A stretch of 12,759 nt of DNA from JAKFWI01 sp050246435 (lineage in GTDB: Bacteria > Pseudomonadota > Alphaproteobacteria > Caulobacterales > Aquidulcibacteraceae): positions 1-12,759 of the forward strand of contig JBFWWB010000085.1 of NCBI GenBank assembly GCA_050246435.1, read 5' to 3'. Under the pieces are notes generated by a model. That model saw nothing but the letters and a program-made list of their open reading frames with translations, was not told the DNA's origin and made no database searches. Below, piece after piece: positions 5,905 to 12,216 of this stretch (positions within the stretch are counted from its first letter, which is position 1; each line of letters begins with the position of its first letter). A program made the position numbers and the translations under genes.

Positions 5905-8900
5905 GTCTTGGGCGCTGCTTCTTCCTTGGCGATGCGCCGGCGCAGCTCGCCCAGGGCCTTGTCGATCAGATCGGTGCGCGCGACCTGCCGGGCGATCTCG
6001 CGCAAGCGGTAATCGCCCGGCTCGACGCCGGAACAGATGAACTCGAAGCTCGCCGCGTCCGGCGTCTGCGCCATCTTGGCCATGTAGGCGCGCTTCAACT
6101 TGTCCAGCGCGGCCTTGTTGTCCGACAAGGTGGCCGCCACCGCCGCGCGCAGCACGACCGCGCGATCCCCTTCCGATAGCGCTTCATCCGGCCGCCGCTG
6201 CAGCACCGCGAGCAGCAGCGCCGTCGCCTGCGCCCAATCCTTCTGCCGCCACGCGATTTCGGCGCGGATATTGCCGGCCTCCGGAGAGGAGTCCTTCTCC
6301 AGCAGTTCCATGGCGTGATCGAACCGGCTGAGATCGACCAACGCTTTGGATTCCACCAGACGCCGTTCGGCGGCCACCATCGTCGGCACGCCGGGCTGGC
6401 GCGTGGATTCGATGGCCATCACCGCCTTTTCAGGTTGACGGTTCGCCAGATAAATCGTGGCCAGATCGACGGCGACTTGCGCCTGCCCGACGCCGTCCAG
6501 GCGGTTGTCCACCTGGTATTGCAGCAGCTCGGCGGCCTTTTCGAGCAGATCGACGCGCACGAGGCGTGCGCTCAGCAAACGGATCATGCGATCGCCGTTC
6601 GGTCCGATCGGCGTCAGATCCTTGAATTCGTAAAACAAGCCGAGCGCCTGGATCGGCGCGAGCTTATCGGCTTCGCCATCGAGATAGAGGCGCTCGAACA
6701 TCGAGGCCATGTCGATGCGCAAACGGCGCGCGGCGGGCAAATCGGGAAAACGCGCTGAGGCCGCATGCATCACCGAAAGCGCCTCGCGCCAACGGCTCAT
6801 GTCTTCATACACGTGGCCGAGGGCCTGGATGATTTCGAGCTCCGTAGCGTCGCCGCGCCAACGGAAGCGCAGCGCCTCTAACATCTCGGCGGCGTCCGCC
6901 GGCGACATCAGATTCTGCTCCCGGCGCAGGCGCACGCCGGCGAGGATGGCCTTCACCGCCGGCTCCTCCTCGCGGCTTTGCGCCACCTCGTCGAACAGCG
7001 CCAGCGCGGTTTTTTCATCGCCGCGCGCATACGCCAGGCGGCCAGCGAGCAGCTTGGCGTTAGCGCGGGATTCCTCGCTCTGCGCTTCGCCCGTCGCCGC
7101 CGCGATCGCGGATTCGGCCGCGGCGAAATCGTTGAGTTCGAGAGCGGATTCTCCGAGCGCCAAATTGAACCGCACGCGCCAGGCCGGCGGCTGCGAGTAG
7201 AGCGCCGAACGCCCCAGCTCGAAGCCGCGGCGCGCCTCTTGCCAGTTTTCCTGCAGCGCCGCCGCGTAACCGCGCCAGAGCGAGGCGCTCGCGTCATCGG
7301 CCAGTTTGCCGGACGCCAAATCGCCCTGCGCGTCGCGCACGCGCCGCAGCATCAGGTTCGCCGCCCCGCGCATCAGGCGGAAGCTCGCGTCCTCCTCCAG
7401 CTGCGGCTGGTTGATCGCCGCGATGCGCAACGCGCCCAGCGTTTCCGCGGCCAGTTCGTGCGCCAGCAGGAAGCGCGCGAGCGCCATGCGCGCATCGGCC
7501 TTGGCCGCGGCGTCGAAGCCTTCGTTCGCCGCGGTGCTTTGCAGGCGCGCCAGCACGTCGACCGCGCGCGACTTGGACGAGCCGCCCCATTCCGCCAGAT
7601 CCAGCAGGACGGGCGCTGCAGGATCAAAATTCATTTCGGCGTCCGTCGGCCCGCCCTGGGCGGACGCGATGAGCCCCACCCCCCGCGTGACGATCAGTTT
7701 GCCGTCCTGGAATTCCGCGCCGACGCCATCGGCGCGCGGCTCAACCGCCGCGCCTTGCGCGGCCGGCAGTATCGCCGCCTCCATCGTGGCGCGGCGCACG
7801 TCCACGCCCTCGATCGGGCCAGGCAGCAAGGCCGCGGCGAACCGATCGCCGATCTCCGGATCGTTGATCCAGCGCACCGCGCCGTCCCGCCCGAAATCGA
7901 CGACGAGCTTAGCGCCGCCGCCCTTCGCATCAGCTTCGCGCGTGACGGCGGCGGTCGCAGTCAAGCCGGGCGCGCGCTCGGACAGCAGGAATGTCCACGC
8001 ATCGCCATCGGCGCGCGCGGTGACGAGGATTTCCGGGGGCGCAGCGATACGCAACGCAACGACGTGATCGCCCGCGACCTGCTGCAGATTAGTGTGCCGG
8101 CGACCGACGAGCGGGATACCCGAAATATCGAGCCGCGCCTGCGCATCGAACACCAGCCAGATCGCCTCACCGCGGCGGAAGGCGGCGGCGCGGGCGGGAT
8201 TGGCCCAGCGCACGGTGAACGTGGTCGCTTGCGCGCCTTCGGCCGCCTGCACGCGCACGACGCCGGATTTCGGCGTCGGATCGGCCAGCGCGGCTTGCGG
8301 CTCTGGCGCCGCGGGCGCGGCCTTCGCGATCATCGGCGGCGCCAAAGCGGAGGGCGCTGGCGGCGGCTTCGTTTCCACGGGCGGCAGCAGATCGACGACA
8401 ACGCGCGGGCCATCGACGAAATGACGCTGGCGCACGCCGGGGGCGAGCGTCAGCAGCAATTGCAGCGGCGCGCCCGGCTTCGAAACCTTGCGTGCGTCGA
8501 CCAGGTATTTCGGCGGTTCGATCCGCAGATCGGAAATATCGATATCGGCAGCCTTGGAGAATTTGAGCTGCAGCTGATCGCCTGTCAGCAGGGGCACCAG
8601 CGTGGCCCCGCGCGGAAACAGGAAAGAGAGGCGCGTGAAATCCGGGCGCTCGCCGACGTCGAGGATCGCTGTGCTGCTAGTCAGCGGGTCGTCGACCGGG
8701 CGTTCGGGCACGATGTTGAGAACACGGCCCGGATCGTCCGGCTTGGCTGCGGCTTGCGCGGCCTGCGGCTTCGGCGCAGGCGCAAGCGCGATGATGCGGC
8801 TGGCGCCGGACGCGGAAACACTCACGCTCGATGCGTTGCGCAGCGCCACGCGCAGAGTGCGGCCATCCGCATCGCGCCGGGCGAACGCGATGGACTTCGG

Positions 8901-9143
8901 CGCGCCCGCGGCCAGGGAAGCGAGATCGGCTTCGAACGCTTCATCGAATGTGACGATCAGCACGCCGCCTTCCACGCGCGTGCGCGCGGCGGGCGCAGGC
9001 CGGCCGTCCAGCCAATGCGCTTCGATGCGGGCGCCGCCGCCGGCCTGATCGCTGGCTGACAGCGCCAGGGGCGCGGCGAACGCCGCCGCCGGCGCCGCAA
9101 GCGTGATTCCCGCCGCCCAGAAGGTGAAAGTCCGGCTCGCCAA
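5901..9143 (-). CDS. Large exported protein: tandem beta-rich segments plus TPR-like helical repeats
   Basis: A 1080-residue protein of no function I can name. It has a signal peptide (hydrophobic 8-22, AFA-A cleavage near 23-24), so it is periplasmic. Residues 25-520 are beta-rich with at least three segments resembling AMIN-like folds: about 36-120, 157-253 ending RVVVDLLPP, and 296-390. Ala/Pro/Lys-rich linkers lie at about 121-137 and 254-292. Residues about 545-1070 are alpha-helical with degenerate TPR-type pairs such as LAGRLAYARGDEKTALALFDEV (699-720), LGHVYEDMSRWREALSVM (775-792) and VDLATIYLANRQPEKAVMAIE (892-912). Such repeats serve protein binding. The start is a TTG at 9141-9143; no ATG or GTG lies in frame between it and the upstream stop, and AGGA sits 3 nt before it. 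It lies 92 bp downstream of a same-strand histidine kinase gene, so a shared pathway is plausible. Confidence 0.8.
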   Translation of the reverse strand: MASRTFTFWAAGITLAAPAAAFAAPLALSASDQAGGGARIEAHWLDGRPAPAARTRVEGGVLIVTFDEAFEADLASLAAGAPKSIAFARRDADGRTLRVALRNASSVSVSASGASRIIALAPAPKPQAAQAAAKPDDPGRVLNIVPERPVDDPLTSSTAILDVGERPDFTRLSFLFPRGATLVPLLTGDQLQLKFSKAADIDISDLRIEPPKYLVDARKVSKPGAPLQLLLTLAPGVRQRHFVDGPRVVVDLLPPVETKPPPAPSALAPPMIAKAAPAAPEPQAALADPTPKSGVVRVQAAEGAQATTFTVRWANPARAAAFRRGEAIWLVFDAQARLDISGIPLVGRRHTNLQQVAGDHVVALRIAAPPEILVTARADGDAWTFLLSERAPGLTATAAVTREADAKGGGAKLVVDFGRDGAVRWINDPEIGDRFAAALLPGPIEGVDVRRATMEAAILPAAQGAAVEPRADGVGAEFQDGKLIVTRGVGLIASAQGGPTDAEMNFDPAAPVLLDLAEWGGSSKSRAVDVLARLQSTAANEGFDAAAKADARMALARFLLAHELAAETLGALRIAAINQPQLEEDASFRLMRGAANLMLRRVRDAQGDLASGKLADDASASLWRGYAAALQENWQEARRGFELGRSALYSQPPAWRVRFNLALGESALELNDFAAAESAIAAATGEAQSEESRANAKLLAGRLAYARGDEKTALALFDEVAQSREEEPAVKAILAGVRLRREQNLMSPADAAEMLEALRFRWRGDATELEIIQALGHVYEDMSRWREALSVMHAASARFPDLPAARRLRIDMASMFERLYLDGEADKLAPIQALGLFYEFKDLTPIGPNGDRMIRLLSARLVRVDLLEKAAELLQYQVDNRLDGVGQAQVAVDLATIYLANRQPEKAVMAIESTRQPGVPTMVAAERRLVESKALVDLSRFDHAMELLEKDSSPEAGNIRAEIAWRQKDWAQATALLLAVLQRRPDEALSEGDRAVVLRAAVAATLSDNKAALDKLKRAYMAKMAQTPDAASFEFICSGVEPGDYRLREIARQVARTDLIDKALGELRRRIAKEEAAPKT

Positions 9144-9160
9144 ACGTCCTGATCCGCGTT

Positions 9161-9179
9161 TGCGGAACCTGATTCCGCA
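9161..9179. promoter_or_regulatory. Dyad TGCGGAA-N5-TTCCGCA upstream of the TPR gene
   Basis: Perfect 7-bp arms around a 5-bp centre, 18 bp upstream of the TTG start. It could be an operator or a hairpin in the leader masking initiation. No T-run follows on either side, so it is not a standard terminator. It contains a GATTC, a potential CcrM (GANTC) methylation site. Confidence 0.4.
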
Positions 9180-9205
9180 TACGCCGGATTAGGGCGAGCG
9201 CCGGG

Positions 9206-9220
9206 TTAACGGAGCATTAG
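9206..9220. promoter_or_regulatory. CtrA-like site TTAA-N7-TTAG
   Basis: The plus strand reads TTAA, seven bases, TTAG. The alphaproteobacterial cell-cycle regulator CtrA recognises TTAA-N7-TTAA, so this differs at one base. Read on the minus strand it is CTAA-N7-TTAAC. It sits in the 92-bp gap between the kinase gene and the TPR gene, about 60-80 bp before the TPR start, a normal place for an activator or repressor site. Confidence 0.4.
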
Positions 9221-9235
9221 TAAAGCCGTGCGGGC

Positions 9236-10477
9236 TCAGCCTGCGAGCACCGGCGCATCGACGCGCACTACCGCGCCGCCGCCGGGCGCGTCGTCAAAGC
9301 CCAGCACGCCGCTATGCAGCGCGGCGAACGCGCGCACCAGCGACAAGCCCAATCCATAGCCTTCCTCGCCAGCGGCCTGTGCGCCGCGCTCAAATGCGCC
9401 GACGAGACGCTCGCGGTCCTCCGCGGCGATGCCTGGCCCAGTATCGGACACTTCGATCCGCAGCAGCCCGTTATGGCGGCTCAGCGCGACCGTCACCACG
9501 CCGCCTTCCGGCGTAAATTTGATCGCGTTGGCGACGAGATTGAGGAGGATTTGGCGCATCGCGCCGACATCCGCATCGACCGGGATCGGCTCTTCGGCAT
9601 CGAGTTTGAGCGCGATGGCCTTGCGCGCCGCGGAATCCGCAGAGAGGCGCACCACTTCTTCAGCGATCAGCGTGACGTCGAAGCGCTCCTTCTCGAGGGC
9701 GTAGCGCCCCGCCTGCAGGCGCGAAAGATCCAAAAGGCGGTTGGCGAACACCAGCAAATTGTTAGCGCTGGCGTGGATCAGCTCGGCGTATTCGCCGTAT
9801 TTGTCGTGCATCGGCCCGAACAGGCGCTGCCGCATGACGTCAGCGAAGCCGATGATGTGGGTCAGCGGTGTGCGCAATTCATGGCTCAAAGCGGCGATGC
9901 GCTCGCGCTCGGCAGCCTCGGAACGCCGCATGGACGCTGCGGCGCGCTCGCTTTTTCCATTCTTGACGACGATAACCGGCGCCGCCCGCATGCGCCGGCG
10001 CACTGCCATAAGTGCGCCCACGGCGGCGAGACTGAGCGCCGCGCCCATGGCAGGCAGCACGCCCTGCGCCAGCGGCGCGCGGCCGGCGGCCAGAAGGCCC
10101 GCGGCGGCGTAGCCCAGAGCGGCGAAGAAAGCCGCTTCCGCAACCGCGCGCGGAGTGCGGGCGAAGGCGGGCCCCAGCAGAAAAGCCGCGGCCATGGGCG
10201 AGGCGAACCCCCCGCTCGCGGCCGCTGCAGCGGTGGCGAAGCCGACCCAGGCGAAGTTCGTCCAGGGGCCCGACCAGCCGTGAAAACGCCGCACAAGGAG
10301 CGTAGCGGCGGCGGGAGCGATGGCGAACGCCACGGCGCTCAGCACCACCGGCTGCGGAACGCCCGCGCGCAGCGCGACGAATCCGAGCAAGATGCTTGCA
10401 AGAGCCCAGAGACTGGACACTGCCGCTAAAGGAGTATCGGCGAACATCGCGCGCATTTGATGTGCTGAACCGCCCAT
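9236..10477 (-). CDS. Six-TM sensor histidine kinase, DivJ/PleC-like HisKA subtype
   Basis: A 413-residue membrane kinase. About six hydrophobic helices fill residues 16-160 with short loops, leaving no periplasmic sensor domain. A coiled segment at about 178-195 leads to HisKA with phosphoacceptor His199 in ALSHELRTPL. The following text (IIGFADVMRQRLFGPM, YGEYAELIHASANNLL, LLDLSRLQAGRY) is close to DivJ and PleC of Caulobacter. The ATPase domain has an N-box with Asn313 and Asn317 (NLVANAIKF), G1 DTGPGI at 345-350 and G2 GYGLGL at 373-378. Glu200 and Thr203 make the ExxT motif associated with phosphatase activity. No receiver gene is adjacent, so its partner, perhaps a DivK-like protein, is encoded elsewhere. 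The ATG at 10475-10477 has only a distant AGGAAAAG upstream; Met8 and Met11 are alternatives. It lies upstream of the TPR gene on the same strand. Confidence 0.9.
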   Translation of the reverse strand: MGGSAHQMRAMFADTPLAAVSSLWALASILLGFVALRAGVPQPVVLSAVAFAIAPAAATLLVRRFHGWSGPWTNFAWVGFATAAAAASGGFASPMAAAFLLGPAFARTPRAVAEAAFFAALGYAAAGLLAAGRAPLAQGVLPAMGAALSLAAVGALMAVRRRMRAAPVIVVKNGKSERAAASMRRSEAAERERIAALSHELRTPLTHIIGFADVMRQRLFGPMHDKYGEYAELIHASANNLLVFANRLLDLSRLQAGRYALEKERFDVTLIAEEVVRLSADSAARKAIALKLDAEEPIPVDADVGAMRQILLNLVANAIKFTPEGGVVTVALSRHNGLLRIEVSDTGPGIAAEDRERLVGAFERGAQAAGEEGYGLGLSLVRAFAALHSGVLGFDDAPGGGAVVRVDAPVLAG

Positions 10478-10505
10478 GCTGAAGCGCTGCTTTTCCTGGT
10501 GCTAA

Positions 10506-10519
10506 AACTTCTTAACTTC
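10506..10519. promoter_or_regulatory. AACTTC-TT-AACTTC direct repeat containing TTAAC
   Basis: Two copies of AACTTC separated by TT, in the divergent gap between the kinase and the exported-protein gene, about 30-40 bp upstream of the kinase ATG. The overlap makes a TTAAC at 10512-10516, with CTAA six bases before it, a poor CtrA-like arrangement. It may be a promoter-proximal binding site for the kinase gene; the role is inferred. Confidence 0.3.
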
Positions 10520-10527
10520 GAGGTCGT

Positions 10528-10540
10528 GTTGTCCGACAAC
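10528..10540. promoter_or_regulatory. Palindrome GTTGTC-C-GACAAC in the divergent promoter region
   Basis: Perfect 6-bp arms around a single central base, 50 bp from the kinase start and 62 bp from the exported-protein start, placed so that one bound dimer could control both. I do not recognise the regulator. Confidence 0.4.
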
Positions 10541-10571
10541 GAATTCACTGCTTCCCCGAAGACCGGGACAC

Positions 10572-10576
10572 TTAAC
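10572..10576 (+). promoter_or_regulatory. TTAAC half-site before the exported-protein gene
   Basis: A single TTAAC 26 bp upstream of the ATG at 10603, followed five bases later by GAATC (a GANTC site). It fits a CtrA half-site, but there is no second half at the standard spacing. Confidence 0.2.
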
Positions 10577-10602
10577 AGGCGAATCCACGAGGAGGCGATT
10601 TG

Positions 10603-11646
10603 ATGAAGGCTTTGACCGCCGCTCTGGCGGCCTTTTTGATCGTCGGCGCGGCGCCCGCCGCCCTGGCGGCCGGCAAGACGGCGAAGGCCGCGCCCGCCGC
10701 CAAGGCCGAACCGGCGGCGCCGTCCGCGCCGCTGCCGATCGAACCGCTCGCCGCGGCCTTGCAATCCTACGCCGCCTTCCAGGCCGACATCGATCTCGTC
10801 AATGGCGGCTCCATCCAGGGGCCAAAAGACATAGAACGTGCGCTCGATAAGGCCGCGGCGCTCGATCGCGATTCGCTGACGCGCGGCTTCATCGCCTATG
10901 GCGCGCTGACCGCGGCGCGCAACCAGCAATTCGTCGATGAAGTGCGCAAGGTGGCCGCGGCTTACGGCAAGGATCGCGTGCTGAATGCGCTCATCAAGAA
11001 CGGCAATTATGCCGGCACCATCACCGGCGGCTCAACAGCTACGGAATATGTGATCCGCGCCGCCGCTGCGGACGCTGCGCGCGTCGCGGAAGCGGGCGAC
11101 CGCGTGAAGTCGCGTGCGCGCGAAGCGCAGAACCTCAAATGGGGCAAGGCTCTCTCCGGCGCCGCGGCGCCGCGCATGACGCGCCTCAAGCAGATGGCCG
11201 CGGCTTCCGCCGGCCCAGGCCGCGCGCTGCCGCCGGAGCAGGCCGAACGGCTGAAAATCGTGCCCGGCGATCCGAGCAGCGACCCTGCGAGCTTCGGCGG
11301 CGCCGCGTTCTGGAGGACGTTCGCCAACAACGCCTCCACCGCGACGCTGACGTCGCTGCCGACGCAGACGCAGAATTTCGCCTGGGCGGACAATTCGGGC
11401 GGCGCCTCGATCCGCTCCTCGATGCTGACATTGGCTGCCATGTACGCGCTCGACGCGACGCAAGATCGCCCTGCCGCCACCGATGCGGCGCTGAACGATC
11501 GCGCCACCAATGGCTGCCTGCGCGGGGCGCAACTGCAATTCTACCAATGCGTCGCCACCGCCCATTTCAATTACGAGAATATGGCGTGCATCGGCGAAGC
11601 CGGTTTCAACACCGTGGCCGGTTGCTTCAGCGACGCCGCGAAATAA
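10603..11646 (+). CDS. Exported protein of unknown function with four C-terminal cysteines
   Basis: A 347-residue protein I cannot assign. The signal peptide is clear (MKALTAALAAFLIVGAAPAA, cleavage near ALAA-GK), then an Ala/Pro/Lys linker at about 25-45. Residues 46-215 are predicted mostly helical and Ala-rich. Residues 216-300 are polar with a NASTATLTSLPTQTQNFAWAD segment. The last 45 residues hold the only cysteines, Cys305, 316, 329 and 341, in the order C-x10-C-x12-C-x11-C. They sit among conserved-looking aromatic residues (LQFYQC, HFNYENMAC, GCF), as expected for two disulfides in a small periplasmic domain. The ATG at 10603 has an excellent GAGGAGG ribosome site 7 nt upstream; the TTG one codon earlier is dismissed. 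It is divergent from the kinase gene, shares its control region and ends at a good terminator, so it is a single-gene unit. A part in the same envelope process is inference only. Confidence 0.82.
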   Translation: MKALTAALAAFLIVGAAPAALAAGKTAKAAPAAKAEPAAPSAPLPIEPLAAALQSYAAFQADIDLVNGGSIQGPKDIERALDKAAALDRDSLTRGFIAYGALTAARNQQFVDEVRKVAAAYGKDRVLNALIKNGNYAGTITGGSTATEYVIRAAAADAARVAEAGDRVKSRAREAQNLKWGKALSGAAAPRMTRLKQMAAASAGPGRALPPEQAERLKIVPGDPSSDPASFGGAAFWRTFANNASTATLTSLPTQTQNFAWADNSGGASIRSSMLTLAAMYALDATQDRPAATDAALNDRATNGCLRGAQLQFYQCVATAHFNYENMACIGEAGFNTVAGCFSDAAK

Positions 11647-11670
11647 CGGGCAAAGGCAGGAAACGCCTTC

Positions 11671-11712
11671 GAAGAGGCCGGCTCCGGGCGCCTGGGGCCG
11701 GCCTTCTCTTTT
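11671..11712 (+). terminator. Intrinsic terminator after the exported-protein gene
   Basis: GGCCGGC at 11676-11682 pairs with GCCGGCC at 11697-11703, a perfect 7-bp GC stem with partial pairing outside it (GAAGA against TTCTC). The T-rich tract TTCTCTTTT follows at 11704-11712. The loop is about 14 nt and may fold further. It lies 25 bp after the TAA stop and separates this gene from sufE. Confidence 0.75.
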
Positions 11713-11769
11713 GTCGCCTCCTCCGCCCGGGGCCTTGCGGCGCGGACGCGCTCCCCGCATGTGAGAGCC

Positions 11770-12216
11770 ATGACCGGATCGCCGATCGAGCACACCGCAG
11801 AAGAGATCGCCGAAGACTTCGCGCTTCTCTCGGACTGGGAGGAGCGCTACCAGCACATCCTTGCGCTGGGCAAAGGGCTGGCGGCGCTGAGCGAAGCCGA
11901 GCACGTCGAACGCAACAAGGTGCGTGGCTGCGCGAGCCAGGTATGGCTGGTGACGGAAGCCGGGGCGGCGCCTGGGCGGCTCGCGTTCCGCGGCGATTCC
12001 GATGCGCATATCGTGCGCGGGCTGATCGCCATTCTGCTCCAGTTATTCTCCGACCGGACGCCCGAAGAAATCCTCGCGGCGGACCCGAAGGCGCTGTTCA
12101 CGCGGCTGGGCCTCGCAGACGCGCTCTCGCCACAGCGGTCGAACGGCGTGTTCTCGATGATGGAGCGGATGCGCGCGGACGCGCGCACCGCCCTAGCCGC
12201 TCACGCGCCGCGGTAA
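11770..12216 (+). CDS. sufE: SufE-family cysteine desulfurase sulfur acceptor
   Basis: A 148-residue protein of the SufE/CsdE family, which takes persulfide sulfur from the cysteine desulfurase SufS and passes it to the SufBCD scaffold for Fe-S cluster assembly in the cytoplasm. The acceptor cysteine is Cys54 in NKVRGCASQVWL, matching the family's GCxSQVW motif. The N-terminal DFALLSDWEERYQHILALGK segment and the C-terminal GLADALSPQRSNGVFSMMERM segment are also typical. I take the ATG at 11770. A GTG three codons earlier (11761) is possible, and neither has a strong ribosome site. No other suf gene is present here. The stop overlaps the end of the convergent DUF6456 gene by 16 bp; proximity of sufE to a DUF6456 gene is, from memory, common in alphaproteobacteria. 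Confidence 0.95.
   Translation: MTGSPIEHTAEEIAEDFALLSDWEERYQHILALGKGLAALSEAEHVERNKVRGCASQVWLVTEAGAAPGRLAFRGDSDAHIVRGLIAILLQLFSDRTPEEILAADPKALFTRLGLADALSPQRSNGVFSMMERMRADARTALAAHAPR

Noticed and set aside
6978..9059. 693-codon open frame on the plus strand, antisense to the TPR gene
   Set aside because: It lies wholly within the coding region of the exported TPR protein. Its translation is dominated by Arg, Gly, Ala and His with no domain, and it has no ribosome site. It is a shadow of GC-rich codon usage.
9221..9238. Possible terminator after the kinase (AGCC-cgcac-GGCT followed by TTTA on the minus strand)
   Set aside because: The stem is only four base pairs and the T-run is three, too weak to call; kinase-TPR read-through remains possible.
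9314..10429. 371-codon open frame antisense to the histidine kinase
   Set aside because: The kinase on the other strand has every family motif. This frame has none and is Arg/His-rich, a typical shadow.
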